In this document: piece by piece, positions 37,423 to 46,593 of the stretch | How the letters are laid out: every line of letters starts with the position of its first letter | How positions within the stretch are numbered: position 1 is the first letter of the stretch | Source: Pseudoalteromonas sp. T1lg48 | GTDB lineage: Bacteria; Pseudomonadota; Gammaproteobacteria; Enterobacterales; Alteromonadaceae | NCBI RefSeq assembly: GCF_002964785.1 | Contig: NZ_PQCC01000013.1 | Span: 31,162 to 95,161, forward strand | Direction of reading: 5' to 3' | DNA: 64,000 bases | The notes under the pieces: model-generated | What the model was told of the DNA's origin: nothing | Databases searched by the model: none | Seen by the model: only the letters and a program-made list of their open reading frames with translations | Made by a program: the position numbers and the translations under genes

Positions 37423-37883
37423 TATGAGCTGCATTTACCTTTTATAGCCATATTTAGTTTTGAAACTTGCTTTTTACCTGTTTCTTCGTCAACTAGCTCA
37501 AGACCCGCACCACCAACAAAAACACCCATTTTTATATATTGACTTACAAAGTAGTTTTTACCACTTTCTGTTTTAACTAATAGATCATTTGGTGAGAATT
37601 CAGATTCTGTTGAAAGTTTATATTCTTTATCACCTTCTATTTCTTCATAAAAGAACATGTTAGGCGCTGTTTCACCTATACATTTATCATTTAACCAAAC
37701 ATCTTTCTTCAAAGCGCCACCGAAACTACCTGATCTATATACATATAAACCAGCTTTACCTTCTGATGGCGAATTATATTGCTTTGCTAACTCACTTTTT
37801 TCTTTTGATTCCATTGGAACACTTGTACATCCAGTAGTTAATGCCACAGTAAATGCAATAGTGGTTAAAACTTTATTCATCAT
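37422..37883 (-). CDS. DUF2846-like lipoprotein, cassette gene 1
   Basis: 153 residues. The signal peptide ends in a lipobox (LTTGC, Cys19), then GKAGLYVYRSGSFGGALKKD and VWLNDKCIGETAPNMFFYEE, the pattern of DUF2846-type lipoproteins found in many proteobacteria. AAAAAGGAAAA precedes ATGATG. The stop lies inside an attC-like core. It is markedly AT-rich. Function unknown. Confidence 0.75.
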   Translation of the reverse strand: MMNKVLTTIAFTVALTTGCTSVPMESKEKSELAKQYNSPSEGKAGLYVYRSGSFGGALKKDVWLNDKCIGETAPNMFFYEEIEGDKEYKLSTESEFSPNDLLVKTESGKNYFVSQYIKMGVFVGGAGLELVDEETGKKQVSKLNMAIKGKCSS

Positions 37884-38781
37884 TTTTCCTTTTTATTATG
37901 AGCTTCACCTGCTCGTTTGTTTGAAATAGCACAACAATTTAATATAGAGCGATTGGGTCGTTTTTCTACCGCAAGCTGTCTCGTTTTTGTCCTATGACCA
38001 TTGATAACAGATTTAGTAAGTGCATACCAGCGTTGAAGTTTCTCCAAGTTGCTATAAACGTGGACACGACAAAAACGACCCATTGGGTCGTTTTCCTGAC
38101 TTTGGGAGAAACTCAACGATTATGGATGTATACAAAGTGATTTCGGTGGAAGTATGAGCATCAGCTGTTCCCTCTAATCGGACTTACAGTTTGCGTTAAC
38201 CTAAATTGAAACGCAGATGTATCAGCCTAATCCCGTAAAAATTCGCGCTGAAGAAATCGGCTTTTGTTGTGGAGTGTGCTTGAAACAACGAGATAGGCTG
38301 AAAGCGGAAACAAGCGAGTGAACAGTTTCACTCGCGCCGCTTGAAGGTGACGAGCTCTGCGAGGAGGGGGACTGCGTAGTTAGGTTTACCGAGTCAGGAC
38401 GACTCGTTAAACCGTGTTGAAAGCTAAGCGGAACGCTTAACAAAACGCTGAGTTCGGAAGCATTTGCGAATCACGGGCGCCTTGGGGTTCCAAGGGGCGG
38501 TTGGCGTAAACCGCCCTTTGGTTGTCGTCGCCAACGCGACAAGATCTTAATTTGAAAAGCATTACTAGCAATTCATCATGAAGCTTGATTGCCGTCCCCG
38601 GCCTTTCGCTAGCTCAAGGCGTTCGCTTGCTAAAAATAGTTCACCGGACTATTTTCTTAACGCGCTCACCCAACGCGACAAAATCTATCAGTAACTTCCT
38701 TTGTCGGCGCAAAGCACCGACCTACATGACCGCGATAGTCAGCGCAGTACAAGACCGCCCTTGTCGGCGGCCCGACAAAAA
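37884..38781. other. Gene-poor repeat-rich region
   Basis: No convincing gene in 0.9 kb. It contains two direct copies of ATTGGGTCGTTTT (near 37950 and 38084); an inverted pair around TCGTTTTTGTC; a hairpin AAAACGACCC-att-GGGTCGTTTT at 38072-38094; a 13-bp stem at 38490-38521 (CCAAGGGGCGGTT with AACCGCCCTTTGG); two copies of CCAACGCGACAA(A/G)ATCT (38530s and 38672-38689); and TTGTCGG-cggc-CCGACAA at 38761-38778. Short frames of 66-78 codons exist on both strands but lack ribosome sites or protein-like composition. Confidence 0.6.
38072..38094. terminator. Palindromic stem-loop, terminator-like
   Basis: AAAACGACCC-att-GGGTCGTTTT, ten perfect base pairs with A and T runs at the ends. It could act in either direction at the upstream edge of the cassette array. 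Confidence 0.4.
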
Positions 38782-39519
38782 CTAATGATGATGACCACCC
38801 TTTAGCGCCTGACCATCACTGCTGTAAAAGCCCAAAGCGCCATGCTCGATAAAACCCTGGTTAATCATTTTCGCGAGAAAGGGATCTTGCTCGTTATCGC
38901 CGACATCCGCATAGTCGGTACTTTGATAACGGTCCCACAAGGCAAACTGACGCTCAACCTGTTGTTGGTTTAGCTGATAGCCCTGCAATTCCAGGCTGTT
39001 CACTTGTTGCCATTGGCCTTGGTCATCCTGCTTGCTTAGGGTCATGCGTTTCACCAGCTTAAGTTCGGGTAGCCAGGTAATGGCCAGCTTTTGCTGCTCA
39101 TTGCCGTGCTCAAAAAACTCTTCACGCTCGCAGCCCTGCCCCTGCGTACGCACTGGCTGCTCCAGCAAGGCATTACTCACTAACTGATATTTCTGAGACC
39201 AATCAATTTCCTGCCCTTGGCCTTTAAGCTCACCGGGCTGATATTCAATGCCCCGTTGGTATTGCTCAAAATAGCGCACCGGGCGAACCTGGCCGCTGCG
39301 CAAGTGCTGCCATTTTTCAACAAGCCCCTGAGCCAGAGCCTGATGGGCGACTTCCTGATGCAAACGCCACAGGCTAAAACCCTTGGCATTCTGCTTGCTC
39401 TGTTGCTGCTGATAGTCGGCCTTTAATACCTCGGCATTGGCGTCACATTGCTCTGCTTGAGCCGCATTGGCCATACCGCCTATGGCACAGCACAGTGCCG
39501 CAAGGGAAAAATACTTCAT
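38782..39519 (-). CDS. Secreted Gln-rich protein of unknown function
   Basis: 245 residues from MKYFSLAALCCAIGGMANA, six bases after AGGA; frame continues upstream into the repeat element but that is unlikely to be translated. Signal peptide ends near AQA. The mature chain is Gln- and Glu-rich (QQQQSKQ, NQQQVERQ), with two Cys and a C-terminal GGHHH that could bind metal. No family recognised. It lies downstream of the two alkaline phosphatases, separated by a stem-loop and a family A repeat, from whose edge it starts 14 bases away. Confidence 0.75.
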   Translation of the reverse strand: MKYFSLAALCCAIGGMANAAQAEQCDANAEVLKADYQQQQSKQNAKGFSLWRLHQEVAHQALAQGLVEKWQHLRSGQVRPVRYFEQYQRGIEYQPGELKGQGQEIDWSQKYQLVSNALLEQPVRTQGQGCEREEFFEHGNEQQKLAITWLPELKLVKRMTLSKQDDQGQWQQVNSLELQGYQLNQQQVERQFALWDRYQSTDYADVGDNEQDPFLAKMINQGFIEHGALGFYSSDGQALKGGHHH

Positions 39520-39532
39520 TTTCATTCCTTTA

Positions 39533-39694
39533 ATACCAATTCTGTTAGGTATGTGAGCAAATATAGCGCTGGATAAATAATGTGATAACAAGGCGGAGTT
39601 TTTCTTATGTAGTTATTCTACATAGAAAAATTCTAACGCAGTTAGCACGATATTTAGCCCGCTAGAATGATTAGCTATTTAAGTGAATTGGTAT
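39533..39694 (+). repeat. 162-bp inverted-repeat element, family A copy 2
   Basis: Same length and almost the same sequence as 12175-12336, with ends ATACCAATTC and GAATTGGTAT. It occupies nearly the whole gap between the phosphatase terminator and the unknown secreted gene, so it must contain or displace that gene's promoter. Confidence 0.85.
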
Positions 39695-39699
39695 AAGCA

Positions 39700-39721
39700 G
39701 GGCCGAGCATCGGCTCGGCCC
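39700..39721 (-). terminator. Terminator of the phosphatase operon
   Basis: GGGCCGAG-catcgg-CTCGGCCC, an 8-bp GC-rich stem nine bases after the phosphatase stop. The U-tract is weak. Confidence 0.55.
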
Positions 39722-39729
39722 ATGGCTTA

Positions 39730-41517
39730 TTACTTAGCTAATTTGGCTTCGGCTTTCTCTACCAGATCCGCGGCATAGTTCATCACGTGGAAGATGTAAC
39801 TTTGCTCGTTGGTACCCGTTACCAGGTGTGCACCTGGACCCTGAGCATAGACACCCACATCCTCACCGGCGTGTGTTTCTGAGCCCATAGGCACCAAGGC
39901 TTCTTGGTGGAAACCAGGAGCGGTCGTATCCACACCACTCAAGTCAACGCGACCGGTCACTATGTCACCGTTATAACCGGCGTCGGCATCGGTTTCTGCA
40001 CCCAGATCTTTGAAGCCATTACCATTGGTGTAACCCAAGGTCGTATACGGCATACCGTCGGCGGCCAGGGTTGGCTTGCTGCTGCCTACACCCACAACCT
40101 TGCCCAGGATTGGGTTACCACGCTTAGGATAACCGGCAATGGTAAATACGTGGCTGTGGTCGGCGGTGACGATGATCAGGGTTTCTTCACTGTTGGTATT
40201 GTCGATAGCCGCTTGTACCGCATCGGCAAAGGCCACGGTATCATGCAAAGCGTTATAGGCATTACCGGCATGGTGAGCATGGTCGATACGACCCGCTTCC
40301 ACGGTCAGGAAGAAGCCTTCGTTGTTATTATCAAGCACGTCGATGGCCTTAGTGGTCATCTCGGCCAGCGAAGGCTCACCGGCTACGTCATTGGCACGGT
40401 CTTGCTCGTACTGCATGTGAGACTCGTTGAATAAGCCGAATACGCGCTCCGTGTTCGCCGCGTCAATGGCATCGAAGCCGGCCTGATCCATCACATAGGT
40501 GCCATTTGGATAGGCTTGCTGCCATTTTGCCGTTAAATCGATACCATCGGTACGATCGCCCTCGGTGCTGCTAACCGCATCGGCACTGTTAAAGGCTGGA
40601 TCTTTCGGTAGGAAGTGACGACGACCGCCGCCCATCACGACCTCGATGCCATCGACATCAACATCAAAGCGCGCTTCAAGGTTCTGCTCGAAGTCCACCA
40701 ATTGCATGGCGATATCCTGACAGCCACCGGCAACCGCATCGGCCGGCATATCGGATACGTCTTCCCAGTTACGGTCTGCCGACTTGGCATAGGTTGCCGC
40801 CGGGGTGGCGTGAGTGATACGCGCCGTTGAGATAACACCGGTCGACTTGCCAGCGATTTCTGCCAGCTCTAATGCCGTTACCAGTTCATTACCCTCTACA
40901 GAGGCACAATTGCCGCGCTCTACCGCTTCGGCCACACCAATCACACCCACATCGGTTTTCACACCCGAGGCCATGGCGGTCATGGTACCGGCAGAATCCG
41001 GTGTTTGCGCATCAACGTTATAAGTCTTTGAGAAGCCAGAATAAGGCATGGCTTCGAAGCTAAGCTGGTGCTCTTCACCGAGCTTATCTTGAAGCTGACC
41101 GGCAAGGATACGCGCCGCGGTTACGGTCGATACGCCCATGCCGTCACCAACAAACAGGATCACGTTTTTAGCTTTCGCAGGAGTTGTCGCCAGGGCATCG
41201 GTACGCTCCTGAGCCTGACCCACCTTTTGCTGCGCATCGGCAAACCAAGGGTTGCTGGTTAAGCTCGCTAGTTCGGACTCGTCCAATGTGGTTTTAACCG
41301 GGTTACACACGGTCTTACTACCGTCTACTTCGCCCTGCTCTAGCTGGCCGTTGCCATTGTCATCGGCACCCACCTGAGTCAGGGTACCGCCATTGATACA
41401 TTGGCTGTCACCAACAGGAATTGCGGTGTCTAGGCTCAAGGTTTTTGGCGCATCATCATCCGAGCAACCAGCTAACGCAGCCAGTACTGCGAGAGAAAGA
41501 AAACTTAACTTTTTCAT
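39730..41517 (-). CDS. Alkaline phosphatase lipoprotein, PhoA family (second of pair)
   Basis: 595 residues. Signal peptide with lipobox (ALAGC, Cys18) and an added N-terminal module of about 70 residues with an EF-hand-like DDNGNGQLEQGE repeat and two Cys, absent from its neighbour. The catalytic domain has NVILFVGDGMG, nucleophile Ser175 in TPDSAGTM, THATPAATYAK, GRIDHAHHAGNA and TADHSH, all metal-site motifs of the PhoA fold. It hydrolyses phosphomonoesters, here probably anchored to the outer membrane. Only 12 bases separate it from the preceding phosphatase gene. Confidence 0.93.
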   Translation of the reverse strand: MKKLSFLSLAVLAALAGCSDDDAPKTLSLDTAIPVGDSQCINGGTLTQVGADDNGNGQLEQGEVDGSKTVCNPVKTTLDESELASLTSNPWFADAQQKVGQAQERTDALATTPAKAKNVILFVGDGMGVSTVTAARILAGQLQDKLGEEHQLSFEAMPYSGFSKTYNVDAQTPDSAGTMTAMASGVKTDVGVIGVAEAVERGNCASVEGNELVTALELAEIAGKSTGVISTARITHATPAATYAKSADRNWEDVSDMPADAVAGGCQDIAMQLVDFEQNLEARFDVDVDGIEVVMGGGRRHFLPKDPAFNSADAVSSTEGDRTDGIDLTAKWQQAYPNGTYVMDQAGFDAIDAANTERVFGLFNESHMQYEQDRANDVAGEPSLAEMTTKAIDVLDNNNEGFFLTVEAGRIDHAHHAGNAYNALHDTVAFADAVQAAIDNTNSEETLIIVTADHSHVFTIAGYPKRGNPILGKVVGVGSSKPTLAADGMPYTTLGYTNGNGFKDLGAETDADAGYNGDIVTGRVDLSGVDTTAPGFHQEALVPMGSETHAGEDVGVYAQGPGAHLVTGTNEQSYIFHVMNYAADLVEKAEAKLAK

Positions 41518-41529
41518 TATATTAATTCC

Positions 41530-43119
41530 TTATTGCTTGGTTAGCTCAAGCGCCGAATCGATGATGTGGAAAACCACGCTCTGCTCAACAACACCCTGCG
41601 CTAAGTGTGCGCTTGGGCCCATGGCATGCAGGGAAATATCTTCACCGGCATGGGTTTCTGAACTAAGTGGGATGGTTGCTTCTTGGTGGAAACCCGCAGC
41701 CGTTGTATCAAGACCGCTGATGTTCTGGCGACCCGCCATAGGCGCATCGTTGTAGCTGGCATCGGCATCGGTTTCGGCGCCCAGGTTACGGAAGCCAAGG
41801 CCGTTGGCGTAACCCACTGTGGTATAAGGCTGGCCATCGGCGGCCATGGTCGGTGTGGTGCTACCTACGGCAACAACCTGACCCAGGATAGGGTTACCGC
41901 GCTTCGGATAACCGGCAATGGTGAACACATGGCTGTGGTCGGCCGTAACCAGGATAAGCGTTTCTTCCGGGTTAGTGCTGTCTACCGCCAGTTGCACTGC
42001 TTTAGCGAGTTCAATGGTGTCATGCAGGGCATTGTAGGCATTACCGGCGTGGTGGGCGTGATCGATACGACCGGACTCCACGGTTAAGAAGAAGCCCTTG
42101 TCGTTGTTATCAAGGATATCAATGGCCTTTTCGGTCATTTCCGACAATGAAGGCTCGCCAGAGATATCGCTGCCGCGGTCCGCTTCATACTGCATATGTG
42201 ATTCGTTGAACAGTGCAAATACACGCTCGGCATCCGCGTCAATGGCGTCAAAGCCGGCACGATCCCAGACATACACACCGTTTTCGTATTGTTCTTGCCA
42301 TTGTGCAGTTAAATCCAGGCCATCGGTGCGATCCCCTTCAACCGTACTGCGGGCATCGTCGCTGTTAAAGGCTTCGTCTTTCGGTAAGAAGTGACGGCGA
42401 CCGCCCCCCATGACCACTTCGATACCATCGACATCGGTACCCAGGAAGCGCGCTTCTAAATTCTTTTCAAAGTTAACCAACTGCGAAGCGATATCCTCAC
42501 AGCCCGCGGCGATGGCTTCTTCTGGCATGTCTGACACATCTTCCCAGTTGCGGTCGGCCGACTTGGCATAGGTCGCCGCCGGCGTTGCATGGGTAATACG
42601 TGCCGTTGAGATAACACCCGTGCTTAGACCGCGGATTTCCGCCAGCTCAAGGGCCGTCACCAGTTCATTGCCGACAACCGTTTCACAGTTACCGCGCTCA
42701 ACGTCTTCATCCACACCGATCACACCCACGTCGGTTTTTACACCCGATACCATGGCGGTCATGGTGCCCGCAGAATCCGGGGTCTGGGCATCAACGTTAT
42801 AGGTTTTCACTTGCGCCGAATAGGGGAATTGCTCGAAGCTGAGGTAACCTTCTTCACCCAGCTTGCCATTGTTTTGGCCTTGCAGAATACGCGCTGCGGT
42901 CAGGGTAGAAATACCCATGCCGTCACCGACAAAGAGGATAACGTTTTTAGCTTTGGTTTTTTTCTCTAAGGTGGCCTGCTGTTGCTTGGCGTTCAGCTTA
43001 TCTTGGTCGGCTTGATACCACTGGCTATTGACTTGCGCCGCAGGCATGACACCTGCAAAAGCTTGGCTTGATAGGGCCAAAGCCACTGATGTAGCAAGGG
43101 CTAACTTTGTCACTTTCAT
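41530..43119 (-). CDS. Secreted alkaline phosphatase, PhoA family (first of pair)
   Basis: 529 residues with a plain Sec signal peptide (MKVTKLALATSVALALSSQAFA). Nucleophile Ser116 in TPDSAGTM, plus NVILFVGDGMG, GRIDHAHHAGNA and TADHSH. Closely similar to the next gene across the catalytic domain, so the pair is a tandem duplication with one copy soluble and the other lipidated. The Pho box upstream at 43265-43282 suggests PhoB control of both. Confidence 0.94.
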   Translation of the reverse strand: MKVTKLALATSVALALSSQAFAGVMPAAQVNSQWYQADQDKLNAKQQQATLEKKTKAKNVILFVGDGMGISTLTAARILQGQNNGKLGEEGYLSFEQFPYSAQVKTYNVDAQTPDSAGTMTAMVSGVKTDVGVIGVDEDVERGNCETVVGNELVTALELAEIRGLSTGVISTARITHATPAATYAKSADRNWEDVSDMPEEAIAAGCEDIASQLVNFEKNLEARFLGTDVDGIEVVMGGGRRHFLPKDEAFNSDDARSTVEGDRTDGLDLTAQWQEQYENGVYVWDRAGFDAIDADAERVFALFNESHMQYEADRGSDISGEPSLSEMTEKAIDILDNNDKGFFLTVESGRIDHAHHAGNAYNALHDTIELAKAVQLAVDSTNPEETLILVTADHSHVFTIAGYPKRGNPILGQVVAVGSTTPTMAADGQPYTTVGYANGLGFRNLGAETDADASYNDAPMAGRQNISGLDTTAAGFHQEATIPLSSETHAGEDISLHAMGPSAHLAQGVVEQSVVFHIIDSALELTKQ

Positions 43120-43264
43120 GATTTGTTCCCGAGTATTGGTTAAGTAGCGCTGGATAGAGACGCGGCTCTGCGGCGCTGATGCTTGAGAGCAAGGGGCTTC
43201 CTTACTGCTGCCAATACTGTAGAGAACGAATGTTGCTAAAAAATAACTGTTTGTTGACTCTGAA

Positions 43265-43282
43265 ATGATAGAAATATGACAC
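43265..43282 (-). promoter_or_regulatory. Pho box upstream of the alkaline phosphatases
   Basis: Minus strand GTGTCAT-attt-CTATCAT fits the PhoB direct repeat CTGTCAT-N4-CTGTCAT with two mismatches in fourteen. It lies about 145 bases before the first phosphatase start. Phosphate starvation control is the expected result. Confidence 0.7.
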
Positions 43283-43324
43283 TAATAAGTCATTCGTTGG
43301 CACCCTGGGGTAAAACGCGGCCAT

Positions 43325-43355
43325 AAAAAAACCCAAGCATTAAGCTTGGGTTTTT
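43325..43355 (-). terminator. Terminator of fusA
   Basis: CCCAAGC-attaa-GCTTGGG stem followed, on the minus strand, by seven T residues, 20 bases after the fusA stop. Confidence 0.9.
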
Positions 43356-43374
43356 CGATAAAAAAGATGACTAA

Positions 43375-45462
43375 TTACTTAGCTTCTTTTTTCGCTTTTT
43401 CAGCTGCGATTACTTCTTCCGCTACGTTTTGCGGACAAGGTGCGTAGTGTGAGAACTCCATAGAGAACTGACCACGACCAGAAGTAATAGTACGTAGGTG
43501 GCCGATGTAACCGAACATCTCAGATAGTGGTACTTCACCCTTGATGCGAACGCCCATAGCGCCAGCTTCTTGGTCTTTGATCATACCACGACGACGGTTA
43601 AGGTCACCGATTACGTCACCCACGTTGTCTTCCGGAGTGAACACGTCAACTTTCATGATTGGCTCAAGAAGCTGAGGGCCCGCTTTAGGGATAGACTGAC
43701 GGAATGCGCCTTTAGCAGCGATTTCGAACGCGATTGCTGATGAGTCAACTGCGTGGAAACCACCGTCGAATAGCTCAACTTCAACGTCTAGTACTGGGAA
43801 GCCTGCAAGTACACCTTCCTGCATCATTGACGCGAAACCTTTCTCAACTGCTGGCCAGAATTCCTTAGGAACGTTACCACCAACAACTGATGAAGTGAAA
43901 GTGAAGCCTGAGTTTTGCTCACCTGGCTTGATGCGGTAGTCGATCTTACCGAACTGACCAGAACCACCAGACTGCTTCTTGTGCGTGTAGCTATCTTCAA
44001 CTTCTTGAGTGATAGTTTCACGGTAAGCAACCTGAGGCTGACCAACAACTAGGTCTACACCGTAAGTACGCTTAAGGATGTCTACCTTGATGTCTAGGTG
44101 TAGTTCACCCATACCTTTAAGGATGGTTTCACCTGAATCTTCGTCAGTTTCAACTTGGAAAGAAGGATCTTCTGCAACCATTTTACCGATAGCAACACCC
44201 ATTTTCTCGTTACCGCCTTTGTCCTTAGGAGCAACAGCGATTGAGATTACTGGATCAGGGAAGATCATCGCTTCAAGTGTACATTCGTGCTTAGGATCAC
44301 AAAGAGTGTGACCTGTTTGTACGTTCTTCATACCTACAACAGCGATGATGTCACCGGCTTGTGCTTCGGTAAGTTCAGTACGCTCGTCCGCTTGCATCTC
44401 AACCATACGGCCGATACGCTCAGTTTTACCAGTAGCAGAGTTAAGGATGGTGTCACCCTTCTTCATGCGGCCTGAGTAAATACGGATAAAGGTAAGTGCA
44501 CCGAAACGGTCGTCCATGATTTTGAACGCAAGCGCTTTTAGTGGCTCGTCTGCAGAAACAGTTGCTACTTCACCAGTAGGCTCACCAGTTTCAGGATCAG
44601 TTAGAGGCTGAGGATCAACTTCAGTTGGAGCTGGTAGGTAATCAACAACAGCATCTAGTACTAGTTGCATACCTTTGTTCTTGAACGCAGAACCACAGAA
44701 AGTCGGGAAGAAGGCTAGATCACGAGTACCTTTACGGATACACGCTTTGATCTGCTCGATAGAAGGCATTTCACCTTCCATGTAGGCTTCCATTAGGTCA
44801 TCGTCTTGCTCAACAGCAGTCTCGATTAGCATCTCATGGTATTCTTCAACTTTGTCTACCATGTCAGCTGGAACGTCTTGTACTTCGTAGTTCTCAGGAA
44901 GACCTGTCTCGTCCCAAACGTACGCTTTCTTCTCTAGTACGTCTACAACACCACAGAACTGATCTTCGATACCGATAGGTAGAGTCATAACTAGTGGGTT
45001 AGCACCAAGTACTTTTTCTACTTGACCAACTACGCGATAGAAGTCAGCACCCATACGGTCTAGTTTGTTTACGAAGATAACACGTGCTACTTCTGATTCG
45101 TTCGCATAACGCCAGTTGGTTTCTGATTGTGGCTCAACACCACCAGAACCACAGAATACACCGATACCACCGTCTAGTACTTTCAATGAACGGTATACTT
45201 CAACTGTGAAGTCAACGTGTCCAGGAGTGTCGATTACGTTTAGGCGGTGACCTTTCCACTCACATGTTACGGCTGCTGACTGGATTGTGATACCACGCTC
45301 TGCTTCCTGCTCCATGAAGTCGGTAGTTGATTCACCGTCATGTACTTCACCGGTTTTGTGGATTTTACCGGTGAGCTTAAGAATACGCTCAGTGGTGGTA
45401 GTTTTACCCGCATCAACGTGCGCGAAAATACCAATGTTTCTGTATTTGGATAAATCTGCCAT
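43375..45462 (-). CDS. fusA: Elongation factor G
   Basis: 695 residues from [20 protein letters not shown]; the frame is open 23 codons upstream but the family starts here. Translational GTPase: G1 [10 protein letters not shown]2 RGITIQ, G3 DTPGHVDF, G4 NKLD, G5 region GSAFKN. It drives ribosomal translocation and, with RRF, ribosome recycling. It stands alone rather than in an rpsL-rpsG-fusA-tuf operon, so the genome probably has a second EF-G. Codon choice (GGT, CGT, ACT, GCT) is much more biased than in neighbours, a sign of high expression. Confidence 0.96.
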   Translation of the reverse strand: MADLSKYRNIGIFAHVDAGKTTTTERILKLTGKIHKTGEVHDGESTTDFMEQEAERGITIQSAAVTCEWKGHRLNVIDTPGHVDFTVEVYRSLKVLDGGIGVFCGSGGVEPQSETNWRYANESEVARVIFVNKLDRMGADFYRVVGQVEKVLGANPLVMTLPIGIEDQFCGVVDVLEKKAYVWDETGLPENYEVQDVPADMVDKVEEYHEMLIETAVEQDDDLMEAYMEGEMPSIEQIKACIRKGTRDLAFFPTFCGSAFKNKGMQLVLDAVVDYLPAPTEVDPQPLTDPETGEPTGEVATVSADEPLKALAFKIMDDRFGALTFIRIYSGRMKKGDTILNSATGKTERIGRMVEMQADERTELTEAQAGDIIAVVGMKNVQTGHTLCDPKHECTLEAMIFPDPVISIAVAPKDKGGNEKMGVAIGKMVAEDPSFQVETDEDSGETILKGMGELHLDIKVDILKRTYGVDLVVGQPQVAYRETITQEVEDSYTHKKQSGGSGQFGKIDYRIKPGEQNSGFTFTSSVVGGNVPKEFWPAVEKGFASMMQEGVLAGFPVLDVEVELFDGGFHAVDSSAIAFEIAAKGAFRQSIPKAGPQLLEPIMKVDVFTPEDNVGDVIGDLNRRRGMIKDQEAGAMGVRIKGEVPLSEMFGYIGHLRTITSGRGQFSMEFSHYAPCPQNVAEEVIAAEKAKKEAK

Positions 45463-45721
45463 TTCTATACTCTGATTGGTCGAAAAATTATTCGGCGGGA
45501 GTATATCACCTCTTGTGGCGAACATCATCATTGAAACCGCTTAAAATGCAATCAAATTTAGAAAAACTGGGCGAGTCGAGTATTTGCGGATGATTAAAAC
45601 GTCGCCAGCTAGTTCACCATGTTAGAAAATAGGAGCAAAACCTTATAAAGCCGGAATTTTAGCAAAACCAAGGGAACAAACAGCAAGGAAGTTGTGATAT
45701 ATCAAGCAGTCATTTACGAGC

Positions 45722-45829
45722 GCTGTGAACGTTGAAAGCGAACTGACGACCGGAGGTCGATAATTATAGATTCAAGGGAGAATAATAAGGGAATCTACCA
45801 AGGAATTGGTTGCGGGAGCCGGATGTGAA
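45722..45829. repeat. 108-bp direct repeat, copy 1
   Basis: Matches 45917-46024 with two differences. Its right end is the 3' part of an initiator tRNA gene (TGGTTGCGGGAGCCGG), so the repeat is a duplicated tRNA 3' flank. Confidence 0.9.
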
Positions 45830-45830
45830 C
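45807..45830 (-). pseudogene. Truncated initiator tRNA fragment
   Basis: The CCA end, acceptor arm and start of the T arm of tRNA-fMet are present (GGTTGCGGGAGCCGGAT). The sequence then diverges after GTGAAC, so no functional tRNA can be made. Confidence 0.75.
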
Positions 45831-45916
45831 GCGACACGCCGTGGCGACGACCTTAGGTCGAATGATGCTAAGTTTGAAAACTTTAAGTGAGAAAACACTA
45901 AGCGTCGGTTTCGGGT

Positions 45917-46001
45917 GCTGTGAACGTTGAAAGCGAACTGACGACCGGAGGTCGATAATTATAGATTCAGGGGAGAATAATAAGGGAATCTACCAAGGAA
46001 T

Positions 46002-46024
<23 letters not shown>
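45917..46024. repeat. 108-bp direct repeat, copy 2
   Basis: Second copy of 45722-45829. Its right end runs into the intact tRNA-fMet gene at 46002. Confidence 0.9.
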
Positions 46025-46078
<54 letters not shown>

Positions 46079-46121
46079 CCAGTAGACTTGAAAGTTTTTT
46101 TACTTCTGCTTTCGAAAGAAG

Positions 46122-46198
<77 letters not shown>

Positions 46199-46213
46199 CC
46201 TGTAAGTGTCTTG

Positions 46214-46300
46214 GCTGAATTTCGTCGGGAACCGACGACCTTCGGCTTTTTCTGGTTTAGCGAGTCCGACGGATGATTTATCATCCTGCTTCATCCCGCG
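46214..46300 (-). pseudogene. Decayed initiator tRNA copy
   Basis: Between intact copies 2 and 3, on the minus strand. It keeps the 5' end (CGCGGGATG), the T-arm stretch CCGAAGGTCGTCGGTTC and the CCAGTAGACT spacer. The anticodon arm is replaced by unrelated sequence, and the 3' acceptor and CCA are lost. No CAT anticodon loop remains. Confidence 0.8.
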
Positions 46301-46349
46301 CCAGTAGACTGAAGGTTTATTTTTGACTTCTAACCGAACAAAAAGAAGT

Positions 46350-46426
<77 letters not shown>

Positions 46427-46593
46427 CCAGTAGACTTTAAAGCTTAATGTCGTCAAAAACTGACAAATTTAGCTTCTATCGCTGGTATTAAGGAGTGTCC
46501 CCTAGCCAGCGAGAGCGCCATAATATAGCAAAAGAGTAAAAATGCAAGTTTAAATGCCAAGTTCGCAACTAGATGCTGATTTTTCCACCAATT

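Noticed and set aside
37880..38116. 78-codon minus-strand frame upstream of the cassette lipoprotein
   Set aside because: It crosses the hairpin and direct repeats, has no good ribosome site and reads as non-protein.
38222..38443. 73-codon Ser-rich frame in the repeat region
   Set aside because: Low-complexity composition, no ribosome site and no recognised family; treated as non-coding.
38579..38695. Short plus-strand frame beginning MKLDCRPRPFASSRR
   Set aside because: 38 codons, no ribosome site, spans a repeat motif; insufficient support.
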